Origin: Neisseriaceae bacterium | Lineage (GTDB): Bacteria > Pseudomonadota > Gammaproteobacteria > Burkholderiales > Neisseriaceae | Length of the DNA: 6,292 nucleotides | Assembly: GCA_030151665.1 (NCBI GenBank) | Contig: JASLDB010000145.1 | Coordinates: 1-6,292, forward strand | Direction of reading: 5' to 3' | The notes under the pieces: generated by a model | What the model was told of the DNA's origin: nothing | Databases searched by the model: none | Seen by the model: only the letters and a program-made list of their open reading frames with translations | Made by a program: the position numbers and the translations under genes | Shown: piece after piece, positions 1 to 6,069 of the stretch | Layout of the letters: every line of letters starts with the position of its first letter | Position numbering within the stretch: position 1 is the first letter of the stretch

Positions 1-1469
1 GTTAATGTGGCTTGCAATGCTGACAAAATACCAATCAATAATAAAACGTTGGTGCACATGGATAACACTGAGAAAACACCAAATACACGGTAATACATCA
101 ACATGAATAAGCCTACGGCTACAAAGCCCCATAAGGTTGCATGAAAACCTTTGCTAATGTTTTCTTGACCTAAGCTTGGACCAATGGTGCGTTCTTCAAC
201 GATTTTCATCGGTGCTGCCAATGAACCTGCGCGCAATAATAGGGCAGTGTCGTTGGCTTCTGCGGCATTCATGCTACCAGAAATGCTGACTTGACCACCT
301 GTAATGGCTTGTCGAATCACTGGAGCTGTAATCACTTCGGCTTTGTCTTGGTCAATCAACACCATCGCCATGCGTTTGTTGACATTGTTTTTGGTTAGGT
401 CAGCAAAAATAGCAGAGCCTGTTGAATCCAAACGCAGTGAAACAGATGGCATATTTTGTTCATCAAAAGAAGGTTGTGCATCTGTTAAGTTGTCACCAGT
501 CAATTCGACTTGTTTGCTAACCAATACAGGTGTGCGACGTTGACCTGCTTCATACAATAATTCAAAACCTTCAGGAGCATTGCCATTGAGGGCTTGGTTA
601 ACTTGGGTTGGATCATCATTGACCATACGCAGTTCTAGCGTGGCAGTGCGACCCAAGATGTCTTTGGCTTTTGCAGTGTCTTGAATACCTGGCAATTGCA
701 CCACAATGCGGGTGGCACCAGATTGTTGAATCACAGGTTCAGCAACGCCCAATTCATTGACACGATTACTCAAGGTATTCATGTTTTGTTTAACCGCATC
801 ACTTTGGATTTTTTGTATTAATTCAGGCGATAGGCTTAACAATAATTGCATTTCGCCTTGAGAAGCAAAAGTGACTTCAGGCAAGATTTTTTTCAAAGAC
901 AATACCGCTTTGTCACGACTGGCAACGTCTTGAAAAGGGATGGTCAATGAGTTTTGTGTGCGTTGGATATTGCCAACACGAATTTTGTCTTGGCGCATTT
1001 GGCGACGAACATCACCAGAATAGCGTTCTAATGTTTTGCTTAAGGCAGCTTCCATGTCCACTTCTAGGGTGAAGTGCACGCCACCACGTAAGTCCAGACC
1101 CAAGAACATGGGGTTGGCGCCAATTTTCGCCATCCACTCAGGGCTGTCAGGAATCAAATTAAGCGCAATGATGTAACCATCACCCAATGCTTTTTCGATG
1201 ACATCGCGGGCTTTTAATTGGTTCTCGGCATTGTCAAAGCGGACTTTTAAACTGCCACCAGCAATGAATGTACCTTGGTCTTTTAAGCCAGCTTTTTGCA
1301 AAGCCACTTGCACCGTATTGATGGTGCTTTCGTTGATTGGAATCGACTGGCGGTTGGATGAAACTTGTACAGCTGGCGTCTCGCCAAAAAAGTTTGGCAA
1401 GGTATATAGAGCACTTAAGGCGATACACACCACAATAATGATGTATTTCCAAAGTGGATAGCGGTTCAT
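1..1469 (-). CDS. secD: Protein translocase subunit SecD (3' end cut off by window edge)
   Basis: SecD is an inner-membrane RND-like subunit that, with SecF and YajC, uses the proton gradient to help SecYEG finish protein export through a large periplasmic domain. Starting at ATG 1469 the minus strand reads open for 489 codons to the left edge. It opens with MNRYPLWKY and one membrane segment (about residues 9-26), then LPNFFGE. The family motif LDLRGG lies near residues 125-130, the LLLRAGSLAAP stretch and RTIGPSLG near 427-434, and further membrane segments begin near residue 445. E. coli SecD has about 615 residues, so roughly 125 C-terminal residues (the last membrane helices) and probably secF lie outside. 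A GAAGG Shine-Dalgarno (1476-1480) ends 6 nt before the ATG. It follows yajC after 68 nt on the same strand, as in most proteobacteria. The start and TM1 resemble betaproteobacterial SecD. Confidence 0.97.
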   Translation of the reverse strand, partial: MNRYPLWKYIIIVVCIALSALYTLPNFFGETPAVQVSSNRQSIPINESTINTVQVALQKAGLKDQGTFIAGGSLKVRFDNAENQLKARDVIEKALGDGYIIALNLIPDSPEWMAKIGANPMFLGLDLRGGVHFTLEVDMEAALSKTLERYSGDVRRQMRQDKIRVGNIQRTQNSLTIPFQDVASRDKAVLSLKKILPEVTFASQGEMQLLLSLSPELIQKIQSDAVKQNMNTLSNRVNELGVAEPVIQQSGATRIVVQLPGIQDTAKAKDILGRTATLELRMVNDDPTQVNQALNGNAPEGFELLYEAGQRRTPVLVSKQVELTGDNLTDAQPSFDEQNMPSVSLRLDSTGSAIFADLTKNNVNKRMAMVLIDQDKAEVITAPVIRQAITGGQVSISGSMNAAEANDTALLLRAGSLAAPMKIVEERTIGPSLGQENISKGFHATLWGFVAVGLFMLMYYRVFGVFSVLSMCTNVLLLIGILSALQATL

Positions 1470-1497
1470 GCTTAACCTTCTTCTTTTAAAGACAATA

Positions 1498-1519
1498 AGC
1501 CGCACGGTTTCGTGCGGCT
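1498..1519 (-). terminator. Hairpin between yajC and secD, possible partial terminator/attenuator
   Basis: A perfect inverted repeat with 9-bp arms (AGCCGCACG / CGTGCGGCT) surrounds a 4-nt loop. On the minus strand, the direction of yajC and secD, it is followed by TATTGTCTTT, which is T-rich but interrupted. On the plus strand no T run follows. The GC-rich stem is strong, but the tail is weaker than in a classic intrinsic terminator. It could be a leaky terminator or an RNA-stabilising 3' end for yajC mRNA. It ends 18 nt before the secD Shine-Dalgarno. Confidence 0.5.
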
Positions 1520-1537
1520 AATAACGGTGGGGAGGGT

Positions 1538-1846
1538 TTAGCCCTCAACTCTGGTTGAAATTGAATTGCGCTCAATCTCTACTGCTACATTTGGGGCAAT
1601 TTCCACGGTGAAAAATTGTTCGCCCACTTTGGTGATGCGACCAGCAATGCCTGAATTGGTAACCACTTTGTCACCTTTTTTCAATTCATTAATCATGGCT
1701 TGGTGCAGTTTGTATTTTTTTTGTTGCGGGCGCATTACCAAGAAGTAAAAAACCACCAAGATGGCCAATAAAGGTAAAAAACTACCTAATTGACCCATAA
1801 AACCAGCAGGTGCGGCGGCGCTTTGCGCGTAGGCAAAATCAATCAT
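1538..1846 (-). CDS. yajC: Sec translocon accessory complex subunit YajC
   Basis: YajC is a small single-pass inner-membrane protein that associates with SecDF and the SecYEG holotranslocon; it is abundant and usually non-essential. This 102-residue product is close to the family length (E. coli 110). It has a short periplasmic Ala-rich N-terminus, one hydrophobic helix at about residues 20-38, the hallmark RPQQKK at 39-44 at the cytoplasmic face, and a conserved cytoplasmic part with GDKVVTNSGIAGRI (58-71) and a Val/Glu-rich end. The ATG at 1846 has a GGA-type Shine-Dalgarno (1853-1855) 6 nt upstream. It lies between tgt and secD on the same strand, the standard order. A sigma70-like promoter at 1928-1956 probably drives it, with readthrough from tgt also possible because I see no clear terminator behind tgt. 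Confidence 0.97.
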   Translation of the reverse strand: MIDFAYAQSAAAPAGFMGQLGSFLPLLAILVVFYFLVMRPQQKKYKLHQAMINELKKGDKVVTNSGIAGRITKVGEQFFTVEIAPNVAVEIERNSISTRVEG

Positions 1847-1892
1847 TTGTTATCCATTCGTCGTACAAGTTTAGATGCAGAAATTACAAAAG

Positions 1893-1906
1893 GTTATTAA
1901 AATAAC
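1893..1906. repeat. Short AT-rich inverted repeat in the yajC leader
   Basis: GTTATT and AATAAC form perfect 6-nt arms around a 2-nt centre. It falls about 50-60 nt upstream of the yajC start and downstream of the predicted promoter, so it would lie within the 5' leader. The centre is too short for an RNA hairpin without opening the stem. It could be a protein-binding site or chance in AT-rich DNA; nothing ties it to a regulator. Confidence 0.25.
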
Positions 1907-1927
1907 ACAAAGTCATGCAAAAAGCTT

Positions 1928-1956
1928 ATTTTAAAGTCCTTACTGTTTTTTTCCAA
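1928..1956 (-). promoter_or_regulatory. Sigma70-like promoter for yajC-secD
   Basis: On the minus strand TTGGAA (1956-1951, 4 of 6 to TTGACA) and TAAAAT (1933-1928, 5 of 6 to TATAAT) are separated by exactly 17 nt. Transcription would begin near 1921, giving a leader of about 75 nt before yajC. A weaker candidate lies upstream, TTGAAT (2016-2011) and TATATA (1993-1988), also with 17-nt spacing and 4 of 6 matches in each box. The nearer pair is the better match. Both are judged by eye only. Confidence 0.5.
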
Positions 1957-2040
1957 GGGCTGAGTAAAAAAATTACCCAATTGCTTATATATAGTGGCGC
2001 TAATGCTGCTATTCAAGGCAATATGCGCTATTTTTTGCGA

Positions 2041-3156
2041 TTAATCGACACCTTGCGCACGTTCTTGGGCAAAGCGCACTTGGAATGCTGAATAGGCACT
2101 GTCATCAATGGCATCACGCACTTCTTGCATGAGCTGTTGGTAGTAATGCAAATTGTGAATGGTATTCAGTTGTGCGCCCAAAATCTCGCCCGTGCGGTGT
2201 AGGTGATGCAAATAAGCACGGCTAAAGTTTTGGCAAGCATAACAGGTGCAACTGGCATCCAATGGGCGCATGTCATTTTTGTATCGGGCATTTTTGATTT
2301 TCAAATCACCAAAACGAGTGAATAACCAGCCATTGCGAGCGTTGCGTGTTGGCATAACACAGTCAAACATATCCACGCCATAACTGACCGCATAAACCAA
2401 GTCTTCTGGTGTGCCCACACCCATTAAATAATGCGGCTTGTTTTCAGGTAGTTTGGGGCCAGTGTGGCGTAAAATGCGATACATTTCGGGTTTGGGCTCG
2501 CCCACAGATAAGCCACCAATGGCATAGCCATCAAAGCCAATGTCGCTTAAACCTGCCAAAGATTCTTCACGCAAGTTTTCAAACATCGCACCTTGCACAA
2601 TGCCAAACAATGCATTGGGATTGCCTAGGCGTTCAAACTCGTTTTTAGAGCGCTCTGCCCAGCGCAAACTCATTTGCAATGACGCTTGTGCTTGCTTTTC
2701 ACTGGCGTCGCCTGGCGTACATTCATCCAATTGCATAACAATATCTGAATTCAATGTTTTTTGAATTTGCATTGAGATTTCAGGGGATAAAAACAATTTG
2801 TCGCCATTGATGGGGTTTTTAAATGTGCAACCTTCTTCGGTTAACTTGCGCATTTGTGACAAAGAGAATACTTGAAAACCACCAGAGTCGGTCAAAATGG
2901 GTTTGTCCCAACCCATAAAGTCATGTAAGCCACCGAATTGTTCAATGATTTCCAAACCAGGTCGCAACCACAAATGATAGGTATTGCCCAAGATAATTTG
3001 GGCATTGATGTCGTGTAAGTTTTGTGGCGTCATGGCTTTAACAGAGCCGTAAGTGCCCACAGGTTGGAATACAGGCGTTTCGACTGTGCCGTGATTAAGG
3101 GTGATGGTACCACGGCGTGCGTGACCATCTTTTTTGTGTAATTTAAATTCTAACAT
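2041..3156 (-). CDS. tgt: Queuine tRNA-ribosyltransferase (tRNA-guanine transglycosylase)
   Basis: Tgt exchanges guanine at position 34 of tRNAs with GUN anticodons (Asp, Asn, His, Tyr) for the queuosine precursor preQ1, in the cytoplasm. The 371-residue product matches the bacterial family (E. coli 375) end to end. Visible landmarks: VGTYGSVK (33-40), TDSGGFQVFS (89-98) with catalytic Asp90, GIVQGA (185-190) and AIGGLSVGE (212-220) of the substrate pocket, DMFDCVMPTRNARNG (262-276) with the nucleophile Asp265, and the zinc ligands Cys303, Cys305, Cys308 and His334. All correspond to E. coli residues with an offset of one. The ATG at 3156 is the first possible start, since an in-frame TAG lies 15 nt upstream. 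It has no convincing Shine-Dalgarno. yajC and secD follow on the same strand. queA, often its upstream neighbour, is absent here: thrS lies there, divergently. Confidence 0.98.
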   Translation of the reverse strand: MLEFKLHKKDGHARRGTITLNHGTVETPVFQPVGTYGSVKAMTPQNLHDINAQIILGNTYHLWLRPGLEIIEQFGGLHDFMGWDKPILTDSGGFQVFSLSQMRKLTEEGCTFKNPINGDKLFLSPEISMQIQKTLNSDIVMQLDECTPGDASEKQAQASLQMSLRWAERSKNEFERLGNPNALFGIVQGAMFENLREESLAGLSDIGFDGYAIGGLSVGEPKPEMYRILRHTGPKLPENKPHYLMGVGTPEDLVYAVSYGVDMFDCVMPTRNARNGWLFTRFGDLKIKNARYKNDMRPLDASCTCYACQNFSRAYLHHLHRTGEILGAQLNTIHNLHYYQQLMQEVRDAIDDSAYSAFQVRFAQERAQGVD

Positions 3157-3191
3157 GACGTTTTTGGGCTAAAAGCAATAATGATGTTGCT

Positions 3192-3197
3192 ATTATA
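3192..3197 (-). promoter_or_regulatory. -10 element of the tgt promoter
   Basis: The minus strand has a perfect TATAAT 35 nt upstream of the tgt ATG, placing the transcript start near 3185 with a leader of about 28 nt. The region 17-18 nt further upstream (around 3215-3221) reads ACACAA or CACACA, at best 3 of 6 to TTGACA, so the -35 element is poor. This may be a weak promoter or one that needs an activator. Confidence 0.45.
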
Positions 3198-3229
3198 AGC
3201 GAGTTCTGATGAGATTGTGTGTTCACTTG

Positions 3230-3258
3230 TTGCCATTTGTGGTAGTAGCCGTTAAAAT
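3230..3258 (+). promoter_or_regulatory. Sigma70-like promoter P1 for thrS operon
   Basis: TTGCCA (3230-3235, 5 of 6) and TAAAAT (3253-3258, 5 of 6) are separated by 17 nt, among the best promoter matches in the window. Initiation would fall near 3265, leaving a thrS leader of about 210 nt, long enough for regulatory structure. It stands back to back with the tgt -10 element. Confidence 0.55.
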
Positions 3259-3282
3259 ATCAGGCTCTTCATAAAGTGTGCA

Positions 3283-3310
3283 CTTAAAGCAACTTGCTCA
3301 GGTGCTTAAG
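3283..3310 (+). promoter_or_regulatory. Hairpin with T-rich flank in thrS leader (possible attenuator)
   Basis: CTTAAAGCA (3283-3291) pairs with TGCTTAAG (3303-3310) in eight base pairs with one bulged A, closing an 11-nt loop. It is followed by CGTTATTTTGTTGTTTTG. The arrangement resembles an intrinsic terminator in the thrS direction, but the stem is AT-rich and the T run is interrupted. It could be an attenuator or an RNA structure that controls thrS; chance is also possible. Confidence 0.3.
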
Positions 3311-3425
3311 CGTTATTTTGTTGTTTTGCTTCAATAATAAGGCTGGGTAACGGGTTGGCAAGTGAAGCATGATTTTCAATTGATAGCAAAATGCTGTTTT
3401 GATTGGATTTTGATGTGTGTGTGCT

Positions 3426-3453
3426 TTGGTAAATGAAGACAATTAAATAAAAT
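3426..3453 (+). promoter_or_regulatory. Possible second, gene-proximal thrS promoter P2
   Basis: TTGGTA (3426-3431, 4 of 6) and TAAAAT (3448-3453, 5 of 6) are 16 nt apart, predicting a start near 3460 and a leader of under 20 nt that would still include the GGAG Shine-Dalgarno. The surrounding DNA is very AT-rich, so spurious matches are likely. It is weaker than the candidate at 3230-3258. Confidence 0.3.
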
Positions 3454-3477
3454 AAATATTCCAACCATGGAGCAGAC

Positions 3478-5391
3478 ATGCTAAACATTACTTTACCCGA
3501 TGGCTCAGTACGCCAATTTGATGGTCCCGTATCAGTATATGATGTGGCTGCGACCATAGGCACGGGCTTGGCTCGTGCAGCCTTGGCAGGTAAAGTAGAT
3601 GGTCGCTTGGTGGATACCTCTTTTGTCATGGAGCAAGACAGCCAGTTGGCAATCGTTACTGCTAAAGATGCAGAAGGTTTGGATGTGATTCGTCACTCAA
3701 CCGCTCACTTGTTGGCTTACGCTGTACAACAATTGTTCCCTGAAGCACAAGTGACCATTGGTCCTGTGATTGAGGATGGTTTTTACTATGATTTCGCTTA
3801 CTCGCGTCCATTCACACCAGAAGACTTGGTGGCGATTGAGAAAAAAATGACCGAGCTTGTGAAGCAAGACATTCCTGTGCGTCGTTTTGAAATGACGCGC
3901 AATGAAGCCATTAAATTCTTTGCTGACAAGGGTGAATTGTATAAAACCCAGATTATCCAAAGCATCCCTGGCAATGAAGTGTTGTCTTTTTATGAAGAAG
4001 GCGATTTTACCGATTTGTGCCGTGGCCCTCACGTTCCATCAACAGGCAAATTAAAAGTCTTTAAATTGATGAAAGTAGCGGGTGCTTACTGGCGTGGTGA
4101 CAGCAACAATGAAATGTTGCAACGTATTTATGGTACTGCATGGGCCAGTAAAGAAGACTTAAAAGATTATTTATACCGCTTAGAAGAAGCAGAGAAACGT
4201 GATCACCGCAAATTGGGTCGTCAATTGGACTTGTTCCATTTGCAAGATGAAGCACCGGGCATGGTGTTTTGGCACCCTAAAGGCTGGACTTTGTGGCAAG
4301 TGATCGAGCAGCACATGCGCAAAGAATTGGATGCTGTGGGCTACCAAGAAGTGAAAACACCCATGGTAATGGATCGCGTGTTGTGGGAAAAATCAGGTCA
4401 CTGGGAAAATTACCACGACAATATGTTTATTACTGAGTCAGAAAAACGCACTTACGCAGTGAAACCCATGAACTGCCCAGGTCATGTGCAAATTTTTAAC
4501 CAAGGCTTGCGTTCATACCGTGATTTGCCTTTGCGTTTGGCTGAGTTTGGTTCTTGTCACCGCAATGAGCCATCTGGTGCTTTGCATGGCTTGATGCGTG
4601 TGCGTGGTTTTGTACAGGATGATGCGCATATCTTCTGTACTGAAGAGCAAATCAGTGGTGAAGCAGTGGCATTTAACCAATTGATTATGAAAATCTACCG
4701 TCAATTTGGTTTTCATGATGTGAATATTAAATTGTCTTTGCGCCCTGAAAAACGTGCAGGCAGTGATGCAACCTGGGATCAAGCCGAAGAAGGCTTGCGT
4801 GAAGCATTGCGTGATTGTGGTTTGGAATGGGATGAATTGCCTGGTGAAGGCGCATTCTATGGCCCCAAAATTGAATACCATATTAAAGATGCTTTGGGTC
4901 GCTCTTGGCAGTGTGGTACTTTGCAATTGGACTTGGTATTGCCTGAGCGTTTGGGTGCTGAATATGTATCCGAGGACAATAGCCGCAAAACCCCAGTGAT
5001 GTTGCACCGTGCTGTCTTGGGTTCGTTGGAACGCTTTATCGGTATTTTGATTGAAAACCATGCGGGTGCATTCCCATTGTGGTTGGCACCTGTGCAAATG
5101 GTGATTATGAATATCACCGAAGCGCAAGCCGAATATTGCCAAACTGTCGCGCAAGAACTACGCAAAGCAGGATTTAGAGTGCACGTGGATTTACGAAACG
5201 AGAAGATCGGTTATAAAATCCGTGAGCACAGTTTACAAAAGCTACCTTATCAACTGGTTATCGGTGATAAAGAGCGACAAGAACAAAAAGTTGCCGTTCG
5301 TCGTCGTGGCGAAGATTTGGGTCAATTGGATTTGGCTGATTTCATCGCACACTTAAAACAAGAACTGGCCATGACTTTTGCCAACGATTAA
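3478..5391 (+). CDS. thrS: Threonyl-tRNA synthetase
   Basis: ThrRS is a class II synthetase that charges tRNA-Thr and edits mischarged serine. The 637 residues (E. coli 642) carry every expected domain. An N-terminal TGS domain spans about 1-61. An editing domain follows with HSTAH (His73, His77), Cys181 and His185. The catalytic core has motif 1 around EVKTPMV (291-297), zinc ligands Cys333, His384 and His510, motif 2 with Arg362 in CHRNEP, and motif 3 GSLERF with Arg519. The C-terminal anticodon-binding domain runs from about 535. All key residues are present, offset by one from E. coli past the editing cysteine, so it should both charge and edit. The ATG at 3478 follows GGAG (3469-3472) by 5 nt, and the protein starts where homologues do. 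It heads the thrS-infC-rpmI-rplT operon, with infC 21 nt downstream. E. coli ThrRS represses its own mRNA through a tRNA-like leader; I cannot recognise such a mimic here. Confidence 0.98.
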   Translation: MLNITLPDGSVRQFDGPVSVYDVAATIGTGLARAALAGKVDGRLVDTSFVMEQDSQLAIVTAKDAEGLDVIRHSTAHLLAYAVQQLFPEAQVTIGPVIEDGFYYDFAYSRPFTPEDLVAIEKKMTELVKQDIPVRRFEMTRNEAIKFFADKGELYKTQIIQSIPGNEVLSFYEEGDFTDLCRGPHVPSTGKLKVFKLMKVAGAYWRGDSNNEMLQRIYGTAWASKEDLKDYLYRLEEAEKRDHRKLGRQLDLFHLQDEAPGMVFWHPKGWTLWQVIEQHMRKELDAVGYQEVKTPMVMDRVLWEKSGHWENYHDNMFITESEKRTYAVKPMNCPGHVQIFNQGLRSYRDLPLRLAEFGSCHRNEPSGALHGLMRVRGFVQDDAHIFCTEEQISGEAVAFNQLIMKIYRQFGFHDVNIKLSLRPEKRAGSDATWDQAEEGLREALRDCGLEWDELPGEGAFYGPKIEYHIKDALGRSWQCGTLQLDLVLPERLGAEYVSEDNSRKTPVMLHRAVLGSLERFIGILIENHAGAFPLWLAPVQMVIMNITEAQAEYCQTVAQELRKAGFRVHVDLRNEKIGYKIREHSLQKLPYQLVIGDKERQEQKVAVRRRGEDLGQLDLADFIAHLKQELAMTFAND

Positions 5392-5400
5392 TTTTTTATA

Positions 5401-5404
5401 GGAG
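5401..5404 (+). promoter_or_regulatory. infC ribosome-binding site, decides the ATC start
   Basis: GGAG is 8 nt upstream of the ATC at 5413 and only 2 nt upstream of another in-frame ATC at 5407. Normal spacing therefore selects 5413. No ATG, GTG or TTG lies in frame between the thrS stop and the conserved IF3 N-terminus. Confidence 0.75.
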
Positions 5405-5412
5405 TAATCACC

Positions 5413-5931
5413 ATCGCACAAGAACGCGAAGCACGCATTAACGGTGAAATCACCGCCAAGGAAGTGCGTTTAATTGGCCCTGAGGGCGAGCAGTTAGGTG
5501 TTGTATCAACTCGTGAAGCTTTGGCGGCTTCTGAGGAGCATAATGTGGATTTGGTTGAGATTTCACCAAATGCCAAACCACCTGTTTGTAAATTGATGGA
5601 TTTTGGTAAGTTCAAATACGAACAATCCAAAAAACGCGATGAACAGCGCAAAAAACAAAAACAAGTTCAGGTTAAGGAAATCAAATTCCGTCCTGCTACG
5701 GATTCAGGTGACTATGCGATTAAAATGCGCAACATTGTCCGCTTCTTAGAAGATGGCGATAAAGTAAAAGTAACTTTGCGTTTCCGTGGTCGTGAAATGG
5801 CGCATCAACAATTGGGCGCTACTTTGCTAAAACGTGTGCAAGAAGATTTGGCTGAAATCGGTACTGTTGAGCAATTTCCAAAAATGGAAGGCCGCCAAAT
5901 GGTTATGATGATTGCCCCTAAGAAAAAGTAA
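5413..5931 (+). CDS. infC: Translation initiation factor IF-3 (ATC start codon)
   Basis: IF3 binds the 30S subunit, keeps 50S away and checks the start codon and initiator tRNA. From ATC 5413 the product has 172 residues (E. coli 180). It begins (f)MAQEREARINGEI, with the conserved RINGEI at 8-13. The N-domain carries EISPNAKPPVCKLMDFGK (49-66), then comes a Lys/Gln-rich linker helix (about 68-88), and the C-domain has KFRPATDSGDY (91-101), RFRGREMAHQQ (123-133) and the terminal EGRQMVMMIAPKKK. The first standard start codon in frame is GTG 5464, but that would delete RINGEI and has no good Shine-Dalgarno. Starting at ATC fits the known family habit: infC uses rare starts (ATT in E. coli), and because IF3 discriminates against them it represses its own synthesis. 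It is 21 nt behind thrS and surely co-transcribed. Confidence 0.96.
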   Translation: MAQEREARINGEITAKEVRLIGPEGEQLGVVSTREALAASEEHNVDLVEISPNAKPPVCKLMDFGKFKYEQSKKRDEQRKKQKQVQVKEIKFRPATDSGDYAIKMRNIVRFLEDGDKVKVTLRFRGREMAHQQLGATLLKRVQEDLAEIGTVEQFPKMEGRQMVMMIAPKKK

Positions 5932-5940
5932 GGTTATAAT
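5912..5940 (+). promoter_or_regulatory. Sigma70-like promoter for rpmI-rplT, overlapping the infC 3' end
   Basis: TTGCCC (5912-5917, 4 of 6) lies inside the last codons of infC. A perfect TATAAT (5935-5940) follows after 17 nt, starting 3 nt beyond the infC stop. Transcription would begin near 5947, giving a leader of about 120 nt before rpmI. This would let the ribosomal protein genes be made in excess of thrS and infC. Part of the -35 match could be forced by conserved coding sequence. Confidence 0.55.
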
Positions 5941-5943
5941 ACG

Positions 5944-5977
5944 TGGCTTGTTCTGATTGTCGCATTAGAATAAGCCA
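5944..5977 (+). promoter_or_regulatory. 14-bp hairpin in the infC-rpmI leader
   Basis: Positions 5944-5957 can pair with 5964-5977 over 14 consecutive pairs, including two G-U wobbles, around the hexaloop TGTCGC. No T run follows, so it is not an intrinsic terminator. It sits at the predicted 5' end of the rpmI transcript or between infC and rpmI on the long transcript. It may protect or process the mRNA or form part of the L20-responsive leader. Confidence 0.45.
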
Positions 5978-6069
5978 GTAGTACTAGCGGCAAAAAACAG
6001 TGGATTCAAGGGTTTAAGTGCCAATTTTAGGCCCCCTGTGTCCTTATCTAATAATATTAGGAGCATTTC
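5978..6069 (+). promoter_or_regulatory. rpmI leader with possible Shine-Dalgarno sequestration (L20 operator candidate)
   Basis: L20 is known to repress rpmI-rplT translation in several bacteria by binding the rpmI leader. Here the rpmI Shine-Dalgarno AGGAG (6059-6063) can be covered in two ways. TCCT (6041-6044) is complementary to AGGA (6059-6062), and CTAAT (6048-6052) can pair with ATTAG (6056-6060) over a 3-nt loop. Upstream, ACAG (5997-6000) pairs with CTGT (6036-6039), and GCC/GGC closes a small hairpin at 6020-6032. Competing structures are what a translational switch needs, but I cannot show an L20-binding motif by eye. Confidence 0.35.

Larger units (their letters stand above)
3157..3477. 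other. Divergent intergenic region between tgt and thrS
   Basis: These 321 nt contain no gene I can support. They hold the tgt promoter on the minus strand, one strong and one weaker thrS promoter candidate on the plus strand, a bulged hairpin with a T-rich flank at 3283-3310, an AAGTG-TG-CACTT inverted repeat at 3274-3285, and a (TG)5 run at 3414-3423. Short reading frames here lack ribosome-binding sites and resemblance to known proteins. No tRNA or riboswitch is recognisable. Confidence 0.7.

Noticed and set aside
3265..3477. tRNA-Thr-like operator or T-box in the thrS leader
   Set aside because: I could not find an anticodon-arm-like hairpin with a CGU-type loop placed near the Shine-Dalgarno, nor a T-box consensus. 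Evidence is insufficient to call either.
3467..3484. Five-codon frame M-E-Q-T-C overlapping the thrS start, a possible leader peptide with a Thr codon
   Set aside because: Only one Thr codon, no Shine-Dalgarno before it, and no terminator between it and thrS. The ATG overlaps the thrS ribosome-binding site by chance.
3306..3629. 107-codon minus-strand reading frame spanning the thrS start and its leader
   Set aside because: It overlaps the certain thrS gene and its leader, has no family resemblance and no convincing ribosome-binding site. It is antisense shadow.
4513..5154. 213-codon minus-strand reading frame inside thrS
   Set aside because: It lies fully antisense to intact thrS, and its composition (rich in Thr, Gln, His, Phe) is what reverse reading of thrS codons gives. 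No recognisable domain.
5464..5931. infC starting at GTG 5464
   Set aside because: It would remove the conserved RINGEI N-terminus and has no suitably spaced Shine-Dalgarno; ATC 5413 fits both homology and spacing.
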